From JADKIH01 sp049363815 (GTDB lineage: Bacteria > Bacteroidota > Bacteroidia > AKYH767-A > 2013-40CM-41-45), in contig JBMQEM010000097.1 in assembly GCA_049363815.1 (NCBI GenBank), positions 1 through 64,000 of the forward strand: a DNA stretch of 64,000 nucleotides, read 5' to 3'. Under the pieces are notes generated by a model. It did not search any database. It saw only the letters and a list, made by a program, of their open reading frames with translations, and was not told where the DNA came from. The position numbers and the translations under genes are program-made. Positions within the stretch are counted from its first letter, which is position 1. Each line of letters starts with the position of its first letter. Below, piece after piece: positions 46,348 to 54,835 of this stretch.

Positions 46348-47472
46348 TTATAACCTCCTGTCACGAGCGTGACGAATCATTAATTGTAGTTGCGGTCCGG
46401 ATTGATTGAATATGGATTCAATCACCTGTTCACCGTTTGTATGTATGGAAAGAAGGGAGCGGACTGCCTGGATGGAAACCAGGTAATCTTCAACCGGCTG
46501 ACGAATGATCTTCTCCAGTACAGGAATTGACTTCGAGCTTCCAATTATTTCAAGCGTTTTTAATATTTCAGTCTTTAGTGTGAGATTTTCCAATGGGTAG
46601 ATCTCCAGCAATGATTCTTCACCGTCTGTTGCACTTAACTCCCTTAATGCACGGATCACTGCTAATTTCAGACGCATATCCTGGCTCTTCAGCAGAACCA
46701 GCAATGTTTTAATTGATTCCCTTTGTCTGAAACGCCCTATCATTTGTATGCAGAAAATGACAACGTCTTTGTTAGTTGAATTCAACCAGAAACTAAAATC
46801 AGGGATCATCTTTTCCGGCATTTTGGTCAGCATGTTGTAGATGTTTGCTGAATCCCAGTCAGACAAGTGTTCTGTTTCCTTTGCAAGAAAGGCAAGCGGA
46901 TCGGTGTCGCTTAATTTCATAAGCGCAATCCTTGTTTCCATCCTCAGGATCTCATTCTTGCTGTTCAGAAATCCGCTGATTTCATGATAACCGGATCTTA
47001 CATTCATGATCGCCAGTTCTTTCATGCCTTTGGCAATGATGTACCAGCGCTTGCTTTTTAATTTGACCATTGAATCTTTTTCAAACCCAAGGTATCTGTA
47101 AATTTCTTCCAATCGTTCTGCAGTTTCACCGGTGAAATTTTCATGCAGATGTATTATCTCATCAAGCAGGGTAGTGCGGTTGAAAGGGATTTTCAGATCC
47201 GCCTTGTCAACCATCGACAAAACTTTCTTCTCTGTCAATCCTTCATCAAATAACAACTCACGAAAAACCGGCTGATACTTTTTTAGAAGTTCTGTCTTTT
47301 TGTTCAGCCTTTTTGTCTTGTAAATTCTGCTTCCCATTATCACACCCAAAAGAATGAGAATAATGATCATGAATAGAATGGTTACACCGATCAGGATCCT
47401 GATATGTACAGGAAAACTATAGATAGATCGTCCTACCTCATCTACAGAATACTGCAGATCAGAAAAATTCAT
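46348..47472 (-). CDS. HEAT-repeat protein with one membrane helix
   Basis: 374 aa from the ATG at 47472; a TTG at 47502 gives ten more residues. A TM helix near 25-48 (LIGVTILFMIIILILLGVIMG) is followed by a long all-helical cytoplasmic region. Its second half has HEAT/armadillo-like helix pairs (MRLKLAVIRALRELSA, LKTEILKTLEIIGSSKSIPV, EDYLVSIQAVRSLLSIH). It probably serves as a scaffold in the inner membrane. It lies between the CotH-like and GT2 genes, so an accessory or regulatory role in the polysaccharide synthase complex is inferred. Confidence 0.75.
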   Translation of the reverse strand: MNFSDLQYSVDEVGRSIYSFPVHIRILIGVTILFMIIILILLGVIMGSRIYKTKRLNKKTELLKKYQPVFRELLFDEGLTEKKVLSMVDKADLKIPFNRTTLLDEIIHLHENFTGETAERLEEIYRYLGFEKDSMVKLKSKRWYIIAKGMKELAIMNVRSGYHEISGFLNSKNEILRMETRIALMKLSDTDPLAFLAKETEHLSDWDSANIYNMLTKMPEKMIPDFSFWLNSTNKDVVIFCIQMIGRFRQRESIKTLLVLLKSQDMRLKLAVIRALRELSATDGEESLLEIYPLENLTLKTEILKTLEIIGSSKSIPVLEKIIRQPVEDYLVSIQAVRSLLSIHTNGEQVIESIFNQSGPQLQLMIRHARDRRL

Positions 47473-47509
47473 TTGAAGAAATATGGACGATAGAAATTGC
47501 AAATTGATA

Positions 47510-48856
47510 TTAGTTGTTTAATTGTTTATTCAGTTCTTCGATCTGATTTTCAATAGAGATTCTTCTGGCATTCAGGAAGGACTTAAGCCCCGGAATAAAA
47601 TTTCCCGGATCCAGCGGATCACCAACAGTCGTATTTATGTTCGTGTCAAAATCGGTGTTTGAATACATTTTGTTGACATCGGCATAAACTGAGACCCGGA
47701 TCCTTAAGCTTATACTGTCTATTTTCTGATTAATTACTTCTTCGCTGAAATGTTTCCGGAGAAGTTCATTCATGATTGCGAGATATCGTTTCTGAATGAT
47801 CTTATTGTCGCCTAATGTTTTTTCCAGCAATGGGCGTGGCTGATGGTATGGAACTGAATCCGGCACAAGGATATTTAGGTTCTCCAGTTGACGCAAAGGC
47901 ATAACCGGATTCCATGCAGCAAAACTGTAGTTTCCATCTAAGGAGATCCATTGCCATTTAGAAGTTACTGTATCATGATAGAGAAAGAAGTTGTGCGGAT
48001 AGAACATATTATACGCATCGATATTGCCTATAATATTGTTGACAGCCCATGCTCTCAGGCATTTGTCAAGATTGAAAGCTGATTCCAGTTTTTTTGTATA
48101 CTCTTCATTTGTGGCAACTGTATCGTTGATCAACCTGATGAATTTCACAAGATCTGTCCAGTCGTTCTTTTTGGTATTATTCTTCAGCACATATCGATTC
48201 CAGTATTTCATCGGTTCGTTTCCAAAATATACAAAGTTGGCTTGAGGTTCACCTTGAAATAAATTTCCTGCCGAACTATTGAACCGGGTTTCCAAAAACA
48301 CCTTGTCAATACTTTCATTCACTAAATAGAGTCCCCAGTATTTATCATTCAGATAGACCTTAGCATAAGTAGCCCGGGGTGCCGGTAATCCTTCACTATT
48401 CAGAATGTCGAGGTACAGTTTCTCGCGCATCATGGAAGGATCTTTGAAATTATTGGTAAGGTTCAATTCTTCTATTCCGTGAAAATCCTGACCCTTGATG
48501 AACTTATTGAATTTTAATCTGAATGGTTTTTTCTTTCCGGGATAAAAATCGTATGATGATTCACCTTTAAAACGCACACCGGTAGAGTAGAATTTTTTAT
48601 TATCAATGATCACATTGGCCTGAAGATAATTATTCAACTCCAGTGAGTCCATCATCTTTTTGTTATAAGTGAGTGAATCCCAGAAACTGCATTGAGTAAA
48701 GTTGATTCGAATGACATGAATAGAATCTTTCTCGAAAAAACTTTTTCCATAGTCTTTCTTCGAAGTTTTTTTCGTGCCCTCTTTTGCCTGAGCAAATACA
48801 TCTGCCTGACTAAAAAGTGTCAGGAGCAGGGTGACTAGTATATATTTTCTTAGCAT
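47510..48856 (-). CDS. CotH-family kinase-like protein
   Basis: 448 aa from the ATG at 48856, which gives signal peptide MLRKYILVTLLLTLFSQADVFA; an in-frame TTG at 48871 is less likely. CotH-type segments are GVRFKGESSYDF, GIEELNLTNNFKDPSMMREKL, YLNDKYWGLYLVNES, GNLFQGE, then the catalytic-region pair NIDAYNMFYPHNFFLYHD and WISLDGNYSF. In spores CotH is an atypical protein kinase with ATP-binding Asp residues in these two motifs. Here the second has LDGN rather than the usual DLD. The protein is exported, which raises the question of phosphate donor. It follows the barrel gene by 11 bp. Confidence 0.82.
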   Translation of the reverse strand: MLRKYILVTLLLTLFSQADVFAQAKEGTKKTSKKDYGKSFFEKDSIHVIRINFTQCSFWDSLTYNKKMMDSLELNNYLQANVIIDNKKFYSTGVRFKGESSYDFYPGKKKPFRLKFNKFIKGQDFHGIEELNLTNNFKDPSMMREKLYLDILNSEGLPAPRATYAKVYLNDKYWGLYLVNESIDKVFLETRFNSSAGNLFQGEPQANFVYFGNEPMKYWNRYVLKNNTKKNDWTDLVKFIRLINDTVATNEEYTKKLESAFNLDKCLRAWAVNNIIGNIDAYNMFYPHNFFLYHDTVTSKWQWISLDGNYSFAAWNPVMPLRQLENLNILVPDSVPYHQPRPLLEKTLGDNKIIQKRYLAIMNELLRKHFSEEVINQKIDSISLRIRVSVYADVNKMYSNTDFDTNINTTVGDPLDPGNFIPGLKSFLNARRISIENQIEELNKQLNN

Positions 48857-48867
48857 TTCTATGTGGA

Positions 48868-50202
48868 TCAAAAAACTGTTTTAAGCGTGATACCTGTTAT
48901 GACTCTTTTGGTATAAATTGTAGTTGCATCTTCTGCGTCACCACTAAGTCCTGTAGTTCTTAATGGCTCTCTTGATAAACCGCAATCAATTTTTATTACC
49001 CATCTTCCGAATGCACTTTTCTGTGCTTCAATTCCGGCAGAGTAGGAGCGGGTTTGAATTCCCTGCTCAAGTTTGGCAGATTCGTCCGGTGATTTACCAC
49101 GGCTCAGTTTGATCCCAAGGTAATTATCACCATCGCCGAAATATTTCCGGGCTGCAACAATCATCGTCAGTGATGTGTTTTTCAGAGAAGTTGATTGAAA
49201 TGTCGAATCTGTTTTGGGATTGATATAAGCCCTGAAACTAAACCAGTAATCTTTGTAATAATTTCCTAAACTGGTTGTATAGAAAGATGAACTTGCTTTA
49301 AATGTCTGGTAACGGATCCCTGCTGAATATTCAAATCCGGCAGGAAGTTTAAAATAAAATTCCGCGCCATACTTTTCTTTCGGGAAAATGTCGTCGTATG
49401 CATAACCGACAAAAAGATTGGCATAGATCTTCTTGGTAAAGTGCGCATAACTTTCTACTTCATACTGAAAGCCTCGCTTTTGAAATTTATTTGCCGTGTT
49501 GATCCTCATTGTAAGAGAACCAAATGTAAAGTTCCTTCCAACCTGGGCTGAAAGAAATTCCTGTGGGTCTTTTCCGAATGAAAATTCATCGACAGAATAA
49601 CTGGTCTGGAAATTATTGTTCAGACGCTTGCCTTCAAGACTGTTCATCAATTGCAAGGCCTCCTTGTTTCCGGGATTAAAATCCAGGATTCTTCTCAATG
49701 TCAGGGCGGCATTTCCTTTATCATCCAGTTTCATCTGGAGCTTTGCCTTTTTCAGAAGCAACTCCTCCGAGTTAGGATAATAGCTTAAAGCAATCTTTAA
49801 ATAGTCATTAGCTACCTCATAATTCTCACTCCAGAATTCTACATCAAAAAGTGCACTCAAAGCCTCCTGATCGCTTTCTTTCTCGATCAATACACGGCTC
49901 AATTCCGTTCTTGCCATATCATAGTTTTTCTGCCACGTATAAGTCCTGGCTAAAAACGTACGTACATCATAATAATTTGGTTTTTTCTCAAGTATCTTCT
50001 GGCAAATTCTTCTGGCCTGAGTGTAGTTGTCATTGAAACTTAACTCTCGTGCTTTTTTGAAAAGCGCATCAAGATCTGTGGTATCAGTAACAATGACCAA
50101 TGTGTCTGATGCCTTAGTCTGGGCTGAGCTCGTAAGGCTGAAACCGGACAGGGTCAAAATCAAAAAAATCAAAAAATGGTTGACTCTGAGCTGCATTTTC
50201 AT
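48868..50202 (-). CDS. TPR plus YaiO-like outer-membrane beta-barrel
   Basis: 444 aa from ATG 50202, giving a signal peptide ending near SLTSSAQ. A TTG at 50214 would overlap the receiver stop by 4 nt. Residues about 40-190 are TPR helices (KARELSFNDNYTQARRICQKIL, YDVRTFLARTYTWQKNYDMA, SEELLLKKAKLQMKLDDKGNA). The remaining 250 residues alternate as amphipathic strands ending in a C-terminal Phe (ITGITLKTVF), as in outer-membrane barrels of the YaiO type. TPR-plus-barrel proteins such as PgaA and BcsC export exopolysaccharides, and in E. coli yaiO neighbours a GT2 gene. An export-channel role is inferred. Confidence 0.82.
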   Translation of the reverse strand: MKMQLRVNHFLIFLILTLSGFSLTSSAQTKASDTLVIVTDTTDLDALFKKARELSFNDNYTQARRICQKILEKKPNYYDVRTFLARTYTWQKNYDMARTELSRVLIEKESDQEALSALFDVEFWSENYEVANDYLKIALSYYPNSEELLLKKAKLQMKLDDKGNAALTLRRILDFNPGNKEALQLMNSLEGKRLNNNFQTSYSVDEFSFGKDPQEFLSAQVGRNFTFGSLTMRINTANKFQKRGFQYEVESYAHFTKKIYANLFVGYAYDDIFPKEKYGAEFYFKLPAGFEYSAGIRYQTFKASSSFYTTSLGNYYKDYWFSFRAYINPKTDSTFQSTSLKNTSLTMIVAARKYFGDGDNYLGIKLSRGKSPDESAKLEQGIQTRSYSAGIEAQKSAFGRWVIKIDCGLSREPLRTTGLSGDAEDATTIYTKRVITGITLKTVF

Positions 50203-50210
50203 TTTTGAAT

Positions 50211-50576
50211 TCAATATGATTTCATCAGAAGCCTCTTCACCCTGACGGAAAGTTCGTTCGGACTAAATGGTTTTGTGATGAAATCATCTGCTCCCAATTG
50301 AAATGCTTCCAATACAGTTTTTTCTAAACCAATTGATGAAACTATAATAATCGGAACTTTTATATTCAATTGTTTTCTTACCTGATGAACGATCTCCAGC
50401 CCGGTTAAATAGGGCATCATGATATCGGTAATAATAATGTCGGGTCTCAACTTATCGATCTTTTCAATCGCCTCTTTTCCGTCCTTAGCAAGTATAACTT
50501 CATAGCCCTCTTTTTCAAGCTTGAACTCTACCATTTTAAGGACCATTTCATCGTCTTCGCAAACTAAGACCTTCAT
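50211..50576 (-). CDS. Single-domain response regulator
   Basis: 121 aa, only a receiver domain. Acidic pair Glu7-Asp8-Asp9, phosphoacceptor Asp51 (IIITDIMMP), Ser80-Ser81 (IIVSSIG) and the conserved Lys102 (FITKPFSP) are all present. With no output domain it should act by protein contact or as a phosphorelay intermediate. It is the first gene of the operon running to the GT2 gene and lies 90 bp downstream of the hybrid kinase gene, its likely partner. Confidence 0.92.
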   Translation of the reverse strand: MKVLVCEDDEMVLKMVEFKLEKEGYEVILAKDGKEAIEKIDKLRPDIIITDIMMPYLTGLEIVHQVRKQLNIKVPIIIVSSIGLEKTVLEAFQLGADDFITKPFSPNELSVRVKRLLMKSY

Positions 50577-50666
50577 TATTTTGTGTTTGTTTTAAAGCGG
50601 CTGCAAGATACTATTTTATCCCACCAATTAAGAGAAAATAGACTCCTGAGAACTTGTTTTTTTACT

Positions 50667-53096
50667 CTATTTAAGAGTGGTTAATTCTGTTCGCAGTTGA
50701 GCATATGCCTGACTTGTTCTTGACTCAATTTCTATGAGCAGTTCATCAACTGCAGGCTCTCTTAATTCTTTCTCATTCATCATTTCAACCTTGGTCAATG
50801 CATTCTGTATCTCAGACATTCCCATATAACCAAATGAAGGCTTGATTCTGTGTGCCACCTTCCTGAATTCATCCCAGTTTTTATTTTTGAAATGACCATA
50901 CATTTCTGTGATCGCTTCCGGTGTTTTATTCAGGAACATTTCTATCATCTCTATCACAAAACTTTCGTTTCCTTCTGCAATTTGTTTCAGATAACTGAGG
51001 TTGATCTTCGGTGCATTCAGGAAATGATTGATCGATTCTTTTGAAGGAGTAACCGGTGAGGAATTTCCTATTGATGCTCCTGTATCGCTATTTTTATTTG
51101 ATTGAGTTGAAAGTTTCACTCCCGCTGTTTTAGGTTCAAAATGAGTATTTTGAACTTGTTTCAACGAAGAATTTTCACTTTGGGTTAGGGCAATTATCTT
51201 TTTCTTTAAATCCAGAGGATCGAAAGGTTTGTTAATATGATCGTTCATTCCATGATCCTTGCATTTCTGCTTTTCAGATGCCGTAGCATGGGCTGTCATG
51301 GCCATAATGGGAACTGAACAGAAAGGTTCCGGTAAAGTAGTCCTGATCGTTTTTGAAGCAGTTAAACCTTCCATGACAGGCATTTGTATGTCCATCAGAA
51401 TCAGGTCGTAATGACCATTTTTAGCCAGTTTTACTGCTTCTTCGCCATTGTCGGCAAAGTCGATCGTAGCCTGCCAGTCTGAAAATATCTTCCTGACTAC
51501 CAATTGGTTAATCTTATTGTCTTCGGCGATAAGAATCCTCAGATGAGAGATGCTTGCATCACTTTCTTTCTGAACTTCGACCTTTCTGACTGATTCCAGA
51601 ATAGGGTAGTCGATATGAAAAGAAAAAGTTGTGCCTGTTCCCGGTTTACTTTTAACTTGAATTTCACCGTTCTGAAGTTCAATGAGTTTTTTTACAATCG
51701 TAAGCCCAAGACCGGTTCCACCGAATTTCCTTGTCGTTTCAGAACTTGCCTGAGTAAAACTGTCGAAAATGGTAGAGATACTTTTTTCCGGAATACCAAT
51801 TCCTGAATCTCTTACTTCAAATTGAACGGTGACCTTATCATTTATTTTCTGGCCCGCCCTGGCAATTATTCTCACTTCACCTTTTTCCGTGAACTTGATA
51901 GCATTACTTATCAGATTATTGATGATCTGTGAAAGTCGGGTAGGGTCACCGCTGATTGCAGCAGGTAGTTTTGGATCTACTTCCGATACCAGCTGAATTC
52001 CTTTCTCATCTGCTTTCGCCTGGAATAATTCAATTGCATGTCTGACAGACTGATTCAGGTTGAATGGCACATTTTCAAAAGTCATCTTACCGGCTTCAAT
52101 CTTTGAGAAGTCTAGAATATCATCAATGATCACCATCAGATTATCAGAACACATTTTTATTGAATTCAGATAACCGGATTGTTCTTCATTCAAATTAGTA
52201 TTAAGTAAAATTCGTGTCAGACCAATAATTCCATTCATTGGCGTGCGAATCTCATGACTCATATTTGCAAGGAAGTTTTCCTTGATCTTTGCTGTTTCTT
52301 CTGCAAGTTGCCTTGCATTTTCTAGCTGTTCCTGAATGCGCTTATGTGCAGTTACATCAGCTGCAATTCCGATCACACCTATAATGGCATTATCATTGTC
52401 GCGTATTGATGTATAAAAGATCTCGAAATATTTTTTCCCCCATTCAGCAACGATCTTCACTTCCTTTCCTTCAAGTGCCTGATGAAAATACTCCTGTTGA
52501 ATAGGTATTTCTTTAGAGAAATTTGCCAGAGGCTGATTGATGAATTTTTCTTTATCAATCTTTAATTCTTCCAGTCCCTTTCCTTCAAATAGTGTGAACT
52601 CACTGTTTTTGTTCAATGCAAATAGGATGATAGGGGAATTGGCAACCACTGCTTTCAACTGATTTTGAGTTGTGCTTAGTTGTAATTCAAGCTCGCGCTG
52701 ACGTGTCGCCTGTTCTTTCAGGTTAACCATGTACCGCACACTTTGTGCAATACCTTCACCTGTTAAAAGATCTTTCGGGATGTAATCATTCGCTCCGGTC
52801 TTCATTGCTTCAACAGCAATTTTCTCATCACCTTGACTGGTAACAATAATGATCGGAGACTGATTTCCGGAACTGCGGATCTCTTTCAAAAGATCAATAC
52901 CTGTTCCACCCGGTAAGTTATAATCAAGAAATATACAGTCGTACTCCTGATCCTTTGTAGCAGCTTTCCCACTTTCATGGTCCTCTGCAAAATATAAATC
53001 GTGATTAATGCTTGCACTTTTCAATGCCTTCTTAATGATCAACCGATCCAACTCGTCGTCCTCGACAACAAGTATCTGAAATTTTCTATCTGCCAT
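50667..53096 (-). CDS. Hybrid histidine kinase REC-PAS-HisKA-HATPase-REC-Hpt
   Basis: 809 aa, soluble, with no TM helix. Order: receiver 1 (6-125, Asp58 in FLDYNLPGG), PAS (about 140-255), HisKA with His281 (NMSHEIRTPMNG), HATPase (about 385-497; NNLISNAIKF, DSGIGIP, FGGTGLGLTI), receiver 2 (518-638, Asp569 in LILMDIQMP), a low-complexity linker, and a C-terminal Hpt domain (about 700-800, His749 in VAHRIKPSFGYMG). It carries a full phosphorelay in one chain, starting from a receiver. The receiver protein encoded next and the AAA+ regulator at 42393 are candidate partners. Its input is cytoplasmic. Confidence 0.94.
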   Translation of the reverse strand: MADRKFQILVVEDDELDRLIIKKALKSASINHDLYFAEDHESGKAATKDQEYDCIFLDYNLPGGTGIDLLKEIRSSGNQSPIIIVTSQGDEKIAVEAMKTGANDYIPKDLLTGEGIAQSVRYMVNLKEQATRQRELELQLSTTQNQLKAVVANSPIILFALNKNSEFTLFEGKGLEELKIDKEKFINQPLANFSKEIPIQQEYFHQALEGKEVKIVAEWGKKYFEIFYTSIRDNDNAIIGVIGIAADVTAHKRIQEQLENARQLAEETAKIKENFLANMSHEIRTPMNGIIGLTRILLNTNLNEEQSGYLNSIKMCSDNLMVIIDDILDFSKIEAGKMTFENVPFNLNQSVRHAIELFQAKADEKGIQLVSEVDPKLPAAISGDPTRLSQIINNLISNAIKFTEKGEVRIIARAGQKINDKVTVQFEVRDSGIGIPEKSISTIFDSFTQASSETTRKFGGTGLGLTIVKKLIELQNGEIQVKSKPGTGTTFSFHIDYPILESVRKVEVQKESDASISHLRILIAEDNKINQLVVRKIFSDWQATIDFADNGEEAVKLAKNGHYDLILMDIQMPVMEGLTASKTIRTTLPEPFCSVPIMAMTAHATASEKQKCKDHGMNDHINKPFDPLDLKKKIIALTQSENSSLKQVQNTHFEPKTAGVKLSTQSNKNSDTGASIGNSSPVTPSKESINHFLNAPKINLSYLKQIAEGNESFVIEMIEMFLNKTPEAITEMYGHFKNKNWDEFRKVAHRIKPSFGYMGMSEIQNALTKVEMMNEKELREPAVDELLIEIESRTSQAYAQLRTELTTLK

Positions 53097-53240
53097 TTGT
53101 AAATGTGTTTATGCTCAAGTTTTGTAAGCATATTATTTTACTTGAATGGCTGTTTTACGTTAATCACAAAACCTTTTAAATATTACGTTTTTCTCGTATA
53201 AATTGAAAAAAAGACATGGTTTCTTACTTTTTATTTGATT

Positions 53241-53268
53241 TTCGTTATTCGTCTTTCGTCTTTCGTGT
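53241..53268. repeat. 7-bp tandem words TTCGTTA/TTCGTCT
   Basis: Four head-to-tail words: TTCGTTA, TTCGTCT, TTCGTCT, TTCGTGT. One-armed array, similar in style to the 7-bp array at the start of the window. Confidence 0.8.
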
Positions 53269-53300
53269 GTGTTGTATTTCTTTTGCGAAATTAATGATGG

Positions 53301-53405
53301 GGTGTAGTCTGAAAATAAAGTTTGAGGTGTAGCCTGAAAATAATGTTTGAGGTGTAGTCTGAAAATAAAGTTGGGGTGTAGTCTGCAGACTACACCCCAA
53401 CTTTA
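53301..53405. repeat. 25-bp tandem repeats capped by a 40-bp perfect palindrome
   Basis: Three direct copies of GGTGTAGTCTGAAAATAAAG plus a 5-bp tail (53301, 53326, 53351). A partial fourth copy folds into a perfect 40-bp palindrome (53366-53405). Its half-site is GTTGGGGTGTAGTCTG and its centre is CTGCAG. A related palindrome lies at 56984. Confidence 0.92.
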
Positions 53406-53435
53406 CATCGTTTAAAACGATAGACGATTTACTGT

Positions 53436-54809
53436 TTACTTCTGAACAAAAAAGAAATCGATCAGATCAAAAAACTGCTGAACACTGTATGGTGATTTTT
53501 GAGACATGTATTCATCAATGGCGGCTGAGATCTCTTTTGGAGTAATGTAGCCGTTCAGATCAAGATCCAGTCGTCTGTAGATAGCAGGAATTACAGTATG
53601 TTCTTCCGGATTGGCAGCTGCTCTGTCATTCGACCATTTCTGTTCTACATCAGGTTTACGCTCTGCAAGTTTATCAAAGGCACGCAGGTATTCGATCACA
53701 GCAGGTAATGCTGCAAGAGAATCTTTTCTGAATGCCTCTTCGATCATTTCTTCTGTAATTGTAACACCTTGTTCGTTCACAACTGCATAAGCGGCACTGT
53801 TCAATTCCATGTCACGGTAATCAGGAATTCCATCGTCATCTTTGTCGAGTGGTTTACCGCTTCCATCCACCTGGTTAGAAGCCGGAGTTGCAGAAGAATC
53901 GTCGTTCACATCAGAAATTCCATCACCATCAGCATCATCGCTGGTCAGTTCTTCAAAGTTTACACCTCTCACATCCGGTACATAATTGTAGCGGCTGTTT
54001 TTTCTGTCTCTTTCTGCACCGAAGTCGATCCGGAAAGCTACAGAAGTAAAGAAAAACTTGTCTTTTTTATCGTTGCCTTGGCGGCCTTCAATCCCTTCAG
54101 GAGTCATGCCGTCAATATAATCTGTATTGGTAGTGTGAAGAATCGAACTGAAATCCAATGAACATTTATTGCCCATTTTAAAACGGACACCGGCGCCTAT
54201 CGGAAATCCGATGGCTGACTCTTTGTATTTTCCGAATCCGTCAATGTTGGCATCCCGCAGACTTGTTTCATAATCATAGTCTCTCCGTGTAACAGGTGAG
54301 TTGGAATTATTTGAAGATTCCGGAGCGTTTCTGACAGAACCATCCGACCAGTAATAGTAGAAATTACCATTTGCATCAAATAGATCTGTCTTTGAACGGA
54401 ATGAAAGATATTCAACACCTGCAGTAACGTAAGGGATCAGAACCTGGTCACTTCTTTTTTTGCTGATCAATTCATAACGCACACGTAAACTTTGTGAAAA
54501 GACAGAGGCTTTAAAGTTTGCATGTTTATCAACTGTATTTTCTTCACCTGTCATTCTTCCTGATAAGAAGAATAATCCAAATGATAATCTTCCTTCTGTA
54601 TGATTCTGAATACTGAATTCCAGACCGGAATGAGCAGTAAATGGTTGGTTCAGTCTGTTGTAACCAATGTCACCATTGAAATTCATCACACCCTGAGCAA
54701 TACTGATTGCAGGCAATTTGAAACTGCTCTTCTTTGCCGCATCCTGTGCGGAAGAATTTGTTGCAAAAAGTAAGATGAATGCTAAAGAGCAGGAGAGAAG
54801 GATACGCAT
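53436..54809 (-). CDS. Outer-membrane barrel with Ca-binding repeats and EF-hand-like tail
   Basis: 457 aa from ATG 54809 (signal peptide MRILLSCSLAFILLFATNSSA); a GTG seven codons upstream is less likely. Residues about 25-280 are amphipathic strands of an OmpA-like barrel (GFPIGAGVRFKMGNKCSLDFS, FTSVAFRIDFGAE). Then come thrombospondin-3-type Ca-binding stretches (DADGDGISDVNDD, DKDDDGIPDYRD). The usual OmpA peptidoglycan domain is replaced by a helical region ending in an EF-hand-like loop (DLDLNGYITPKEIS). Ligand and function unknown. It follows the 54836-56065 gene by 26 bp and is likely cotranscribed. Confidence 0.78.
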   Translation of the reverse strand: MRILLSCSLAFILLFATNSSAQDAAKKSSFKLPAISIAQGVMNFNGDIGYNRLNQPFTAHSGLEFSIQNHTEGRLSFGLFFLSGRMTGEENTVDKHANFKASVFSQSLRVRYELISKKRSDQVLIPYVTAGVEYLSFRSKTDLFDANGNFYYYWSDGSVRNAPESSNNSNSPVTRRDYDYETSLRDANIDGFGKYKESAIGFPIGAGVRFKMGNKCSLDFSSILHTTNTDYIDGMTPEGIEGRQGNDKKDKFFFTSVAFRIDFGAERDRKNSRYNYVPDVRGVNFEELTSDDADGDGISDVNDDSSATPASNQVDGSGKPLDKDDDGIPDYRDMELNSAAYAVVNEQGVTITEEMIEEAFRKDSLAALPAVIEYLRAFDKLAERKPDVEQKWSNDRAAANPEEHTVIPAIYRRLDLDLNGYITPKEISAAIDEYMSQKSPYSVQQFFDLIDFFFVQK

Positions 54810-54835
54810 TGTGTGGTTATTAGTATTCACTGATT

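Larger units (their letters stand above)
53097..53435. other. 339-bp gene-free stretch with two repeat arrays
   Basis: Holds the 7-bp TTCGTNT array (53241-53268) and the 25-bp tandem repeats ending in a perfect palindrome (53301-53405). The remaining A/T-rich part up to 53240 contains the leader of the hybrid kinase gene. No coding sequence seen. Confidence 0.8.

Noticed and set aside
53301..53405. Possible CRISPR array from the 25-bp direct repeats
   Set aside because: The copies abut with no unique spacers, and no cas genes are nearby.
53769..54161. 130-codon plus-strand frame opposite the Ca-binding barrel gene
   Set aside because: Antisense to a gene with signal peptide, barrel strands and Ca-binding motifs.
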